NCBI RefSeq assembly: GCF_041080655.1
Contig: NZ_CP163525.1
Span: 6,200,001-6,264,000 of the forward strand
Source: Streptomyces sp. CG4
Lineage (GTDB): Bacteria > Actinomycetota > Actinomycetes > Streptomycetales > Streptomycetaceae
Reading direction: 5' to 3'
Length of the DNA: 64,000 nucleotides
Shown here: piece after piece, positions 8,319 to 15,895 of the stretch
How the letters are laid out: each line of letters starts with the position of its first letter
Position numbering within the stretch: position 1 is the first letter of the stretch
Made by a program: the position numbers and the translations under genes
Notes under the pieces: generated by a model
Seen by the model: the letters and a program-made list of their open reading frames with translations, nothing else
What the model was told of the DNA's origin: nothing
Database searches by the model: none

Positions 8319-9356
8319 CGGCACCCCTGTGGACCCCCGCACCATCAATTCCCCCCGAACGGCGGCCACACCCCCGGGCGGCGCCTCCTCCCGCCCCATG
8401 GCGATGCGCCCGGCCCTGGCCCCCGCCTCCGCCAGCGGCAACCGCACCGTCGTGAGCGAAGGCACCGTGTCCACACTGAACGGCAGGTCGTCGAACCCGG
8501 CCACCGACACGTCCTCGGGAATCCGCAGCCCCGACTCCCGCAGCGCCGCACACGCCCCCAGCGCGACGGAGTCGTTCGCGGCCACGACCGCCGTCAGCGA
8601 GGGATCGCGGCGCAGCAACTCCAGCGTGGCCTCGTAGCCCGACTGGCGGTCGTACCGCCCGTGCACCGTCCAGCGAGGGTCCTCCTCGACGCCCGCCGCC
8701 GCCAGCGCCGCCCGATGACCCTCCAGGCGGTGCCGGGTGGTCGTACGCTCCTCCGGGCCCGCGATGTAGCCCAGCCGCCGGTGGCCGAGGCCCAGCAGAT
8801 GCTCGGTGAGCCGGCGGGCGCCACCCCGGTTGTCGAAGGTGAGGGCGATCGCGCCGGTCTCGGGCGCCGGCGGCCGTCCGCACAGCACCACCCGCGTGCC
8901 GGCCTCCGTGAGCCGGCGCAGCTTCGCGGTCATCGCCGCCGCGTGCGACGCGTCCTCCACGGCCCCGCCGGTGAGCACCACGGCCGCCGCCCGCTGCCGC
9001 TGCAGCAGGGTCAGATACGTCAGTTCCCGCTCCGGCGAGCCGCCCGTGTTGCACACGACCGCCAGCCGCTCACCGCCCGCCCGGCCGCCCGGACCGCAGA
9101 TCTCGGCCTGGATCGCGCTCGCCATGATCCCGAAGAACGGGTCGGCGATGTCGTTGACGAGAATGCCGACCAGATCCGAGGTGGCCGCCGCGAGGGAGCT
9201 GGCAGGGCCGTTGAGGACGTAGTCCAGCTCGTCCACCGCTCGCAGCACCCGTTCGCGCGTGGTGGCGGCCACCGGGTAGTTGCCGTTCAGCACGCGCGAC
9301 ACCGTCGCGGGTGAGACCTGGGCGCGGGCCGCCACATCCGCCAGGGTCACCGTCAT
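8304..9356 (-). CDS. LacI-family repressor of the adjacent sugar/polyol operon
   Basis: The 350-residue protein begins MTVTLADVAARAQVSPATVSRVLNG, the standard LacI helix-turn-helix, followed by a periplasmic-binding-protein-like effector domain ending in an AGFDDLPFS motif. GGAGG stands eight bases upstream of the ATG at 9356; upstream in-frame codons do not look like protein. It is divergent from the Gfo/DUF993/isomerase operon and a LacI-type site (AAGCGCTT) lies in the shared intergenic region, so it probably represses that operon until an unknown sugar or polyol binds. The 3' end overlaps the convergent monooxygenase gene. Confidence 0.9.
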   Translation of the reverse strand: MTVTLADVAARAQVSPATVSRVLNGNYPVAATTRERVLRAVDELDYVLNGPASSLAAATSDLVGILVNDIADPFFGIMASAIQAEICGPGGRAGGERLAVVCNTGGSPERELTYLTLLQRQRAAAVVLTGGAVEDASHAAAMTAKLRRLTEAGTRVVLCGRPPAPETGAIALTFDNRGGARRLTEHLLGLGHRRLGYIAGPEERTTTRHRLEGHRAALAAAGVEEDPRWTVHGRYDRQSGYEATLELLRRDPSLTAVVAANDSVALGACAALRESGLRIPEDVSVAGFDDLPFSVDTVPSLTTVRLPLAEAGARAGRIAMGREEAPPGGVAAVRGELMVRGSTGVPSAGK

Positions 9357-9501
9357 GTCGTCGTCCTCCGGTCGCGCATCGTGTCGTACGCCCTCGTAGA
9401 CAGCCAGGCCAGCCCACTGGTTCCGAGAAACTGTCGACCAGACCTTAAAGCCATGGACCCGGGGTGTTCGCCCCCTCGAACAACTCGAAGGGGACACGGT
9501 C

Positions 9502-9552
9502 TTGTACAGACCAGTGTGAAGAGGCTAGCTTCTCACGATAGAAAGCGCTTGC
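9502..9552 (+). promoter_or_regulatory. Promoter and LacI operator of the catabolic operon
   Basis: A candidate promoter (TTGTAC at 9502-9507, TAGCTT at 9526-9531, spacing 18) is followed about ten bases later by AGAAAGCGCTTGCT, whose core AAGCGCTT (9543-9550) is a perfect palindrome of the LacI-family type. The operator would cover the transcription start, fitting simple repression. Confidence 0.6.
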
Positions 9553-9577
9553 TGCCAGTGTTGAAGAGGGGACTGAC

Positions 9578-10729
9578 GTGACACGCAAGACGGTGCGTAT
9601 CGCCATGAACGGCGTGACCGGGCGCATGGGCCACCGCCAGCACCTCGTCCGGTCGATCCTCGCCCTGCGCGAGGCGGGCGGGCTCGGCCTCGGCGACGGC
9701 ACCGTGCTGTGGCCCGAGCCGGTCCTGCTGGGCCGCCGCGAGCACGCGCTCAGGGAGATCGCCGAGCGCCACGGCCTGGCGGAGATCTCGACGGACGTGG
9801 ACGCGGTGCTCGCCGACCCGTCCGTGGACATCTACTTCGACTCCCAGGTCACCTCCGCCCGCGAGGAGTCGATCAAGAAGGCGATCGCCGCCGGCAAGCA
9901 CGTCTACACCGAGAAGCCGACGGCGACGGGACTGGCGGGCGCCCTCGAACTCGCCCGTCTCGCCCAGGAGAAGGGCATCAGGCACGGCGTGGTGCAGGAC
10001 AAGATCTTCCTGCCGGGCCTGCTGAAGCTGAAGCGGCTCATCGACGGCGGCTTCTTCGGCCGGATCCTGTCCGTGCGGGGCGAGTTCGGCTACTGGGTCT
10101 TCGAAGGCGACTGGCAGCCGGCCCAGCGCCCCTCCTGGAACTACCGCGCCGAGGACGGCGGCGGCATCGTCGTCGACATGTTCCCGCACTGGGAATACGT
10201 CCTGCACGAGCTGTTCGGCCGCGTCAGGTCCGTCCAGGCCCTCGCCACCACCCACATCCCGCAGCGCTGGGACGAGAGCGGCAAGCCCTACGACGCGACG
10301 GCGGACGACGCGGCGTACGGCATCTTCGAACTCGAAGGCGGCGCCGTCGCCCAGATCAACTCCTCCTGGGCGGTCCGGGTCAACCGCGACGAACTGGTCG
10401 AGTTCCAGGTCGACGGCACCGAGGGCTCGGCCGTCGCCGGCCTGCGCCGATGCCGCGCCCAGCACCGCTCCGCGACCCCCAAGCCGGTCTGGAACCCGGA
10501 CATCCCCGCGACGGAGGTCTTCCGCGACCAGTGGCAGGAGGTGCCGGACAACGGGGACTTCGACAACGGCTTCAAGGCCCAGTGGGAGCTGTTCCTCAAG
10601 CACGTCTACGCCGACGCCCCGTACCACTGGGACCTGCTGGCCGGCGCCCGTGGCGTCCAGCTCGCCGAGCTGGGCCTGAAGTCCTCGGCCGAGGGCCGCC
10701 GTATCGAGGTACCGGAGATCGCCCTGTGA
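9578..10729 (+). CDS. Gfo/Idh/MocA-family oxidoreductase
   Basis: A 383-residue NAD(P)-dependent dehydrogenase. The N-terminal Rossmann segment reads IAMNGVTGRMGHRQ, a variant of the usual GxGxxG. The YTEKPTATG segment is the family's conserved EKP motif. A C-terminal substrate domain follows. The GTG start has GAGGGG eight bases upstream. First gene of a three-gene operon whose next gene overlaps it by four bases (GTGA). Family members oxidise sugars, inositols and their derivatives; the actual substrate is not identifiable. Control by the divergent LacI gene is likely. Confidence 0.88.
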   Translation: MTRKTVRIAMNGVTGRMGHRQHLVRSILALREAGGLGLGDGTVLWPEPVLLGRREHALREIAERHGLAEISTDVDAVLADPSVDIYFDSQVTSAREESIKKAIAAGKHVYTEKPTATGLAGALELARLAQEKGIRHGVVQDKIFLPGLLKLKRLIDGGFFGRILSVRGEFGYWVFEGDWQPAQRPSWNYRAEDGGGIVVDMFPHWEYVLHELFGRVRSVQALATTHIPQRWDESGKPYDATADDAAYGIFELEGGAVAQINSSWAVRVNRDELVEFQVDGTEGSAVAGLRRCRAQHRSATPKPVWNPDIPATEVFRDQWQEVPDNGDFDNGFKAQWELFLKHVYADAPYHWDLLAGARGVQLAELGLKSSAEGRRIEVPEIAL

Positions 10730-11877
10730 CCGTCCGCCTCCCGTCCGCCGACGGCACCCTGCGCACCTACGAGCCCCGTGGCGAGCCCCTGGTGTGCTCG
10801 TCGGGCACCCCCTTCACCTCCCGTACGGTCTTCTCGGCGGCCCACGTCGTGGCCGACCCGTACGCCGACGTGTCCCCCGATTCCCCCGCCGCCGTCGACT
10901 GGGACGCCACCCTCGCCTTCCGCCGCCACCTGTGGTCGCACGGACTCGGTGTCGCCGAGGCCATGGACACCGCCCAGCGCGGCATGGGCCTGGACTGGGC
11001 GGGCGCGGCCGAGCTGATCCGCCGTAGCGCCGCCGAGGCGCGGTCGGTCGGCGGCCGTATCGCCTGCGGGGTCGGCACCGACCAGCTCACGGGCGGCTCG
11101 CTCGCGGAGATCCGCGCGGCCTACGAGGAACAGCTCGCGGTGGTGGAGGAGTCGGGCGCCCAGGCGATCCTGATGGCGTCCCGGGCCCTGGCCGCTACGG
11201 CTTCGGGCCCCGAGGACTACCTGGAGATCTACGGCCGGCTGCTGCGCCAGTCCGCCGAGCCGGTGATCCTGCACTGGCTGGGCCCGATGTTCGACCCGGC
11301 GCTGACGGGCTACTGGGGCGCGACGGACCTGGACACGGCGACGGAGGTGTTCCTGGAGGTCATCGCCGCCCACCCCGACAAGGTCGACGGCATCAAGGTG
11401 TCCCTGCTGGACGCCCGGCGCGAGATCGGCCTGCGCCGCAGACTGCCCCGTGGGGTCCGCTGCTACACCGGCGACGACTTCCACTACCCCGAGCTGATCG
11501 CGGGCGACGAGCACGGCTTCAGCCACGCCCTGCTCGGCATCTTCGACCCGCTGGGCCCGCTGGCGGCGCAGGCGGTACGGGTCCTGGACACGGGCGACAC
11601 GGCCGGCTTCCGGAACCTGCTGGACCCCACGGTCGCGCTGTCCCGCCACCTCTTCCAGACCCCGACCCGCTTCTACAAGACGGGCGTCGTCTTCCTGGCC
11701 TGGCTCGCGGGCCACCAGACGCACTTCACGATGGTCGGCGGCCTCCAGTCGGCCCGCTCCCTCCCGCACCTCGCCCGCGCCTACGAACTCGCCGACGGCC
11801 TCGGCCTGTTCCCGGACCCGAAGCTCGCGGAGGAGCGGATGAAGACGCTGCTGTCGCTGTACGGGGTGACCTCATGA
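10726..11877 (+). CDS. DUF993 dihydrodipicolinate-synthase-like protein
   Basis: A 383-residue protein matching the DUF993 type often annotated as a dihydrodipicolinate synthase family member, a class-I-aldolase-like TIM barrel. It starts at a GTG that overlaps the TGA of the dehydrogenase gene, showing translational coupling. The segment DKVDGIKVSLLD carries the Lys expected of a Schiff-base enzyme. It probably performs a retro-aldol or dehydration step on the oxidised product of the preceding enzyme, but no substrate is established for this family that I can name. The isomerase gene overlaps its stop by four bases. Confidence 0.85.
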   Translation: MTVRLPSADGTLRTYEPRGEPLVCSSGTPFTSRTVFSAAHVVADPYADVSPDSPAAVDWDATLAFRRHLWSHGLGVAEAMDTAQRGMGLDWAGAAELIRRSAAEARSVGGRIACGVGTDQLTGGSLAEIRAAYEEQLAVVEESGAQAILMASRALAATASGPEDYLEIYGRLLRQSAEPVILHWLGPMFDPALTGYWGATDLDTATEVFLEVIAAHPDKVDGIKVSLLDARREIGLRRRLPRGVRCYTGDDFHYPELIAGDEHGFSHALLGIFDPLGPLAAQAVRVLDTGDTAGFRNLLDPTVALSRHLFQTPTRFYKTGVVFLAWLAGHQTHFTMVGGLQSARSLPHLARAYELADGLGLFPDPKLAEERMKTLLSLYGVTS

Positions 11878-12713
11878 CGGCCGATCTCTCGCGCTTCAGC
11901 ATCAACCAGATGACGGTGAAGCAGCTGTCGATGCCGGAACTCGTTGATGCCTGCGGCCAGTTGGGTGTGGGCCGGGTGGGCCTGTGGCGGGAACCGGTCC
12001 AGGAGTACGGCCTGACGGAGACGGCGAAGCTGATCCGCGAGGCGGGCCTGACGGTGACGACCCTGTGCCGCGGCGGCTTCTTCACGGCGATCGACCCGGA
12101 GGCCCGCGCGGCGGCGCTGGCGGACAACCGGCGCGCGATCGAGGAGGCGGCCACGCTCGGCACGGACACCCTGGTCCTGGTCTCCGGCGGCCTCCCGCCC
12201 GGCAGCAAGGACCTGCGGGCGGCCCGCGAACGCATCGCCGACGCCCTCGCCGAACTGGCGCCGTACGCCGAGAACCATGGCGTCCGTCTGGCCATCGAGC
12301 CCCTGCACCCCATGTACGCCGCCGACCGCTGCGTGGTCTCGACCCTGGCCCAGGCCCTGGACCTGGCCGAACGCTTCCCGGCGCACCAGGTCGGGGTGAC
12401 GGTGGACACGTATCACATCTGGTGGGACGACCAGGCTCCGGCGCAGATCGCCCGGGCGGGCGCGGGCGGCCGTATCCACACCTTCCAACTCGCCGACTGG
12501 ATCACCCCGTTGCCCGAGGGTGTCCTCACCGGCCGGGGCCAGATCGGCGACGGTGCGATCGACCTGCGCGAGTGGCGGGGCTATGTGGAGGCGGCCGGCT
12601 ACGCCGGTCCCATCGAGGTCGAACTCTTCAACGACGATCTATGGGCCAGGGACGGCCGGGAAGTGCTGGCGGAGACGGCGGAGCGGTTCGTGGAGCGGGT
12701 GATCCGCTCGTAG
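11874..12713 (+). CDS. Sugar phosphate isomerase/epimerase (TIM barrel)
   Basis: A 279-residue xylose-isomerase-like barrel starting at an ATG that overlaps the previous stop (ATGA). Metal-ligand motifs are LAIEPLHPMYA (strand 5), VTVDTYHIWWDD (strand 6), HTFQLADW (strand 7) and IEVELFNDD (strand 8). It completes the LacI-controlled operon. The dehydrogenase/aldolase-like/isomerase set suggests breakdown of a sugar or cyclitol. The gene ends in front of a perfect 12-bp-arm hairpin shared with the convergent lipoprotein gene. Confidence 0.87.
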   Translation: MTADLSRFSINQMTVKQLSMPELVDACGQLGVGRVGLWREPVQEYGLTETAKLIREAGLTVTTLCRGGFFTAIDPEARAAALADNRRAIEEAATLGTDTLVLVSGGLPPGSKDLRAARERIADALAELAPYAENHGVRLAIEPLHPMYAADRCVVSTLAQALDLAERFPAHQVGVTVDTYHIWWDDQAPAQIARAGAGGRIHTFQLADWITPLPEGVLTGRGQIGDGAIDLREWRGYVEAAGYAGPIEVELFNDDLWARDGREVLAETAERFVERVIRS

Positions 12714-12718
12714 TCCGC

Positions 12719-12746
12719 GGCTCGACCCGGCACACCGGGTCGAGCC
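12719..12746. terminator. Bidirectional hairpin terminator
   Basis: GGCTCGACCCGG and its perfect complement are separated by CACA between two convergent genes. There is no T tract, which is common for actinobacterial terminators. Confidence 0.7.
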
Positions 12747-12756
12747 AGGGCTCGCC

Positions 12757-13203
12757 CTACTTGACCTTGTACTCGCAGGGCTTGTTGGTCTTGCCGCCGT
12801 TGTTGTCGGCGACTTGCTTGCCATCGACCTTGATCACGCAGGATGCCATCTTCAGCATTCCGCCGGTGCCCTGGACCGAGCCCGGGACGACCGACACCAG
12901 GTATCCCACCCGCTGTTCAGCAGGGGTGAGATGGATGGTCTCCGTCTTCGTCCACGGCAGCTTCTGCGTCCCGGAGCCATCGCTCGACAGGTTGTACATC
13001 ACCATGGTGCTGCCCTCGCCGGTGACCTGCAGCGTCACGGTGTGGGTGGCCTTGTCGGCCGTCTTGGCCGCCGACGGCGCGCTCGGCGAGGCCGCCTTGT
13101 CGCTGCCCTGGCCCTGGCCCGAGTCCTTGCCGCTGCCGCCGCATCCCGTCAGCAGCAGCACCGCCGTGGCGAGGGCGGCCGCACCGGTAACTGTCCTACG
13201 CAT
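12757..13203 (-). CDS. Lipoprotein with MmpS-like domain
   Basis: The 148-residue precursor has a lipoprotein signal (MRRTVTGAAALATAVLLLTGC) with a lipidated Cys at residue 21, a flexible Gly/Ser/Ala/Lys stretch, then a compact beta domain. The pattern VTGEGSTMVMYNL..., LPWTKTETI..., CVIKVDGKQV resembles actinobacterial MmpS/MmpS5-like accessory proteins of MmpL transporters; this is my reading of the pattern. No MmpL gene is adjacent (one lies at 39782). The ATG at 13203 gives the proper signal peptide and has a GGGG stretch just upstream. Confidence 0.75.
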   Translation of the reverse strand: MRRTVTGAAALATAVLLLTGCGGSGKDSGQGQGSDKAASPSAPSAAKTADKATHTVTLQVTGEGSTMVMYNLSSDGSGTQKLPWTKTETIHLTPAEQRVGYLVSVVPGSVQGTGGMLKMASCVIKVDGKQVADNNGGKTNKPCEYKVK

Positions 13204-13283
13204 GTTCCCCGTTCCCTGATCGGTTTCCTGTCGCGAAGGGCGACGGCGAAGATCCAATCATGTTCGGGTTCGAGATGCCTCTC

Positions 13284-13511
13284 TCAGCTGTCGCCGATCC
13301 GACCGTCCTTGACGGCGGTCACGAATGACTGCCAGCCGTCGGTGGAGAAGAGCAGTGCCGGGCCGGTTACGGCTTTGCTGTCGCGGACGGGGACGACGGC
13401 GTGACCGCGTGCGACTTCGAGGCATTCACCTTGGTCGCCGCCGCTGTAGCTGGACTTGTACCACCCGGTGAGCATGGACGAGTCGGAGACGGTGTGCTCA
13501 CTGCTGACCAT
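13284..13511 (-). CDS. DUF397 protein, partner of XRE regulator
   Basis: A 75-residue DUF397 protein: the family's WYKSSYSGGDQGECLEVA start, a VRDSK centre and a hydrophobic WQSFVTAVKDG end. GGAGG lies nine bases before the ATG at 13511, and the gene overlaps the end of the XRE gene by 14 bases, so the two are translated together. DUF397 proteins paired with XRE-DUF5753 regulators (for example Scr1/Scr2 and the WhiJ-type sets of Streptomyces) affect development and antibiotic production, probably by modulating the DNA-binding partner. Confidence 0.88.
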   Translation of the reverse strand: MVSSEHTVSDSSMLTGWYKSSYSGGDQGECLEVARGHAVVPVRDSKAVTGPALLFSTDGWQSFVTAVKDGRIGDS

Positions 13512-14322
13512 GTGCGTGTTCCTCCGCTGCCGCCCTGACTGCGGCCAGTGATTCCTGCTGCGACAACGCGTCGCTCAGCGCAAGAGCGTAGGCGGTCTGG
13601 CTGGCGGCCACCAGCGCCGGATCGTCCATCAGATTGCCGGTGAGAAAGCCTTCGGCATAGGCCACTGGAGCAGAGTCCTCGAAGCTCATGAGCGTGAGCA
13701 GGCTCTGCTGAAGCGAGTGTGCCCCGACACCGTACGGAAGCACATGCAGCCGGAGCCGCCCGGCCTCGGCCATGTCCGCGATCTTGTGCAGCTGTTCGGC
13801 CATGATCTGCGGGCCACCGACGCGGCGCCGCAGCACGGACTCGTCGAGCAACGTCCAGACGACCGGCTTCGACGGCCCGTCGAGAATCCGGGCACGCTTT
13901 GTTCGAATGACAACGGCTTCGTCAAGTTCCTCCGCCGTGTGATTCGGCCGGTACGCCCGGAAGAGGGCGCGCGCGTAGCCCTCGGTCTGGAGCACGCCTG
14001 GTACCAGAGAGAGCGCGAACTGCTGGATCAGCGTGGCTTGTTTCTCCAGTTCGGCCACGGCTGCGAAGTGGTCGATGTACTTCGACTCCAGGTCCTCCAG
14101 CCACCGCGAGAAGAATCCGTCCGTCGACAATGCCTGGTCGATCCGCCGCGCGTCATCGGGACTCGGCAGCCGTCTCCCCGCCTCGTAATGACTGATCAAC
14201 GTGGGCGAGCACACGATCAGTTCGCCCAGTTGTTCCTGGGTGAGACCGGCCGCGATCCGCCGCAGCCTCAGCTCCTCTCCGTACTTCTCGCGTTGCGTCC
14301 GAGGCTTCTGGCGCTCGCTCAT
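13498..14322 (-). CDS. XRE-family regulator with DUF5753 domain
   Basis: A 274-residue protein: N-terminal XRE helix-turn-helix (LRLRRIAAGLTQEQLGELIVCSP, residues about 17-70) and a DUF5753 domain with the typical FALSLVPGVLQTEGYARA segment and KRARIL/LDESVLRR motifs. The ATG at 14322 has GGGAG nine bases upstream; the upstream extension of the frame lacks protein character. It forms a coupled pair with the downstream DUF397 gene. A second such pair is at 23778-24820, and the two pairs are clearly paralogous in organisation. Confidence 0.9.
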   Translation of the reverse strand: MSERQKPRTQREKYGEELRLRRIAAGLTQEQLGELIVCSPTLISHYEAGRRLPSPDDARRIDQALSTDGFFSRWLEDLESKYIDHFAAVAELEKQATLIQQFALSLVPGVLQTEGYARALFRAYRPNHTAEELDEAVVIRTKRARILDGPSKPVVWTLLDESVLRRRVGGPQIMAEQLHKIADMAEAGRLRLHVLPYGVGAHSLQQSLLTLMSFEDSAPVAYAEGFLTGNLMDDPALVAASQTAYALALSDALSQQESLAAVRAAAEEHAHGQQ

Positions 14323-14451
14323 CCGGCCAACTCCCGTTCCTGACAAAGGCGCTGTCAAGTCCCCGCCCCTGGCAGCGTAGCCAGCCCCGACCCCACTCTG
14401 TGAGGAATTCGCCACAGAACGCAGTCACCGCAGGTGAGAAAGCAGGTCGGC

Positions 14452-14526
14452 ATGACACATCTCCTCGCCCGGCTGGTCGAGCCATTGCTCCGGCCCTATC
14501 TCGACCTCGTGGAGACCTACGCATGA
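14452..14526 (+). CDS. 24-residue ORF coupled to the following small gene
   Basis: This short frame encodes MTHLLARLVEPLLRPYLDLV plus four more residues, an amphipathic Leu/Arg helix. Its TGA overlaps the ATG of the next gene (ATGA). The overlap and sensible composition suggest a real leader peptide or small protein. A CAGGTCGG stretch precedes the ATG but is a poor ribosome site, so support is moderate. Confidence 0.4.
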   Translation: MTHLLARLVEPLLRPYLDLVETYA

Positions 14527-14795
14527 GCGGGCGCCTGCTTCCCTGGACCGGTGCGGACGGCAAGCCCTGCTACCTGATGGGTGACGGCACGGGATACGTC
14601 TCCCGGCTCGCGGACCAGATCGAGAGCGTGCAACTCGGTATGGCGGCGGGTCTGTTGGACCACGCGACCGAACTCCCCGCCGAGCAAAGGCTGACCGGCG
14701 ACGAGTTGCGCTACCTCGCCCGACGGCTCAGCGAGTCCCTGACGGACGTCAAGCGGGTCGCGGAGAGCAGGGGTGCACGGCTCGGCCGAGAGTAG
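14523..14795 (+). CDS. 90-residue conserved-type hypothetical protein
   Basis: The start ATG overlaps the stop of the 24-residue ORF. The protein begins MSGRLLPWTGADGKPCYLMG and is otherwise mostly helical, ending in a basic LKRVAESRG-like stretch. No catalytic motif, signal peptide or membrane segment is visible. It lies divergent from the XRE-DUF397 pair, a position where short Streptomyces-specific proteins are often found. Function unknown. Confidence 0.65.
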   Translation: MSGRLLPWTGADGKPCYLMGDGTGYVSRLADQIESVQLGMAAGLLDHATELPAEQRLTGDELRYLARRLSESLTDVKRVAESRGARLGRE

Positions 14796-14847
14796 TCGGT
14801 GACTGTCCCACCCGCTGCCGCGCAGGGTCAATGGTCCCGGGGTGCGT

Positions 14848-14885
14848 CATACAGGAGTATGCTGGTTTGTATGAAGACTCGTATG
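14848..14885 (+). promoter_or_regulatory. Operator array of the toxin-antitoxin pair
   Basis: GTATG occurs at 14857, 14869 and 14881, exactly 12 bases apart, and an inverted copy CATAC lies at 14848, forming CATAC-AGGA-GTATG. TATGCT (14858-14863) inside the array is a plausible -10, giving a very short or absent leader. Ribbon-helix-helix antitoxins bind such short tandem sites. Confidence 0.5.
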
Positions 14886-15083
14886 CGCACCACGGTCAGC
14901 CTGCCGGCCGATCTCGTTGCCCACGCCCGTGCCGCCTCCGGCGGCAACCTGTCGGCCTACGTCGAGCACGCGCTTCGGGCCCAGCAGCTGCGCGACGCGG
15001 CGCCCGCCGTGCGAGCCTGGCGCGAGCAGGCCGCGAACGACACCGAGGAACTCGCCGACATCTTCGGTGAGGATGTCGCGTGA
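14871..15083 (+). CDS. Ribbon-helix-helix antitoxin
   Basis: A 70-residue protein whose N-terminal RTTVSLPADLVAHARAA is a CopG/Arc-type ribbon-helix-helix strand and helix, followed by NLSAYVEHALRAQQL. The acidic C-terminal tail (NDTEELADIFGEDVA) is typical of the toxin-neutralising part. The toxin gene overlaps its stop (GTGATG). I start it at the ATG at 14871, which puts the RHH strand at residue 4; the longer frame from 14799 would include non-protein-like sequence and the operator repeats. Confidence 0.8.
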   Translation: MKTRMRTTVSLPADLVAHARAASGGNLSAYVEHALRAQQLRDAAPAVRAWREQAANDTEELADIFGEDVA

Positions 15084-15400
15084 TGGCGTTGGCTCGCGGC
15101 CAGGTCTGGCGTGTCCAGCTGGCCACCAAGAGCCGAGCGGTGGTCATCGTCGAGTCGGACGCCGCTCTGGATGCCCTGCCCGGTACCGCCGTGTGCATGA
15201 TGATTGACGAGACTCGGGGTGCCCCGGACACCGTCGTCACCATCCCTGTGGCCCACCCGGTGCGCGGCGCGGCCGTCGCAGTTGACCTCACCGCGCTGAC
15301 CGACAAGCGCCTTCAGGCCGGGGAGTTTCTCGGCACCGTCGACACGGAGACCATGGACCGGATCTCCGCCGCCCTGCGCGTCACCCTGGATCTCACCTGA
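15083..15400 (+). CDS. MazF/PemK-type toxin, putative endoribonuclease
   Basis: A 105-residue protein with the MazF fold pattern: start ALARGQVWRVQL (family RGDIWxVxL), VVIVESD, the SIP-like VTIPVAHP and a C-terminal helix GTVDTETMDRISAALRVTL matching the family's LxxLSxxxxxxVxxAL end. MazF toxins cut RNA at short motifs. The ATG at 15083 overlaps the antitoxin TGA; a GTG at 15080 in the same frame is an equally possible start. Confidence in the module is good because order, overlap, size and acidic antitoxin tail all agree. Confidence 0.75.
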   Translation: MALARGQVWRVQLATKSRAVVIVESDAALDALPGTAVCMMIDETRGAPDTVVTIPVAHPVRGAAVAVDLTALTDKRLQAGEFLGTVDTETMDRISAALRVTLDLT

Positions 15401-15452
15401 TTCTGAGGAGGCGAAGGTCATGGGTGTCTCGCCGGCAGAGATGCCGACAGCG

Positions 15453-15478
15453 CGCCGCCCTGCACGCGGAGGGCGGCG
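15453..15478. terminator. Hairpin between toxin gene and rbsD
   Basis: CGCCGCCCT and its exact complement AGGGCGGCG are separated by eight bases in the convergent gap after the toxin gene. It could end transcription from both sides; no T tract follows. Confidence 0.5.
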
Positions 15479-15514
15479 ACGCCCGTCCGCAGGCCCGCGC
15501 CGCGCCCCGCTCGC

Positions 15515-15895
15515 CTAGAAGAACACCCCGCACCGCAGCAGCACATTCGCGTACGGCCGGGCCTCCCCGGTGCGGACCACCAGGCGGGCGTCCGCCGAGA
15601 GTTGCTTCAGGCGTTCGTGCGGGACCAGCTCCAGCCCGGGGAAGTGGCTGTCCAGGAGAACCCGATGGGGACCGCGCAGCTCCCGCGCCGCCGTCGCGCC
15701 CTCCACCACCAGCTCGGCCAGCAGGCCGTCCAGGACCTCGGCGAAGGACGGGACGCCGGCGCGGAACGCCAGGTCCACCACGCGCGGCCCGGCCGGGATC
15801 GGCATGCCCGCGTCGCACACCAGCACCCCGTCACCGTGCCCCAACTCGGCCAGGGCACCCGCGAGATGGCGGTTGAGGATCCCCGCCTTCTTCAC
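15515..15895 (-). CDS. rbsD: D-ribose pyranase
   Basis: A 126-residue RbsD, close to the family length of about 131-139. The MKKAGILNRHLAGALAELGH start with the catalytic His (in NRHL), CDAGMPIP and the C-terminal RTGEARPYANVLLRCGVFF are all family hallmarks. The enzyme converts beta-pyranose ribose to the furanose that ribokinase uses. It starts at a GTG overlapping the rbsK stop and is the last gene of the ribose operon. Confidence 0.93.
   Translation of the reverse strand: MKKAGILNRHLAGALAELGHGDGVLVCDAGMPIPAGPRVVDLAFRAGVPSFAEVLDGLLAELVVEGATAARELRGPHRVLLDSHFPGLELVPHERLKQLSADARLVVRTGEARPYANVLLRCGVFF

Noticed and set aside
15420..15518. 32-codon Arg/Pro-rich frame after the toxin gene, with GAGGAG upstream
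   Set aside because: It runs through the hairpin that probably ends the toxin transcript and overlaps rbsD tail to tail; the composition is what random GC-rich DNA gives.
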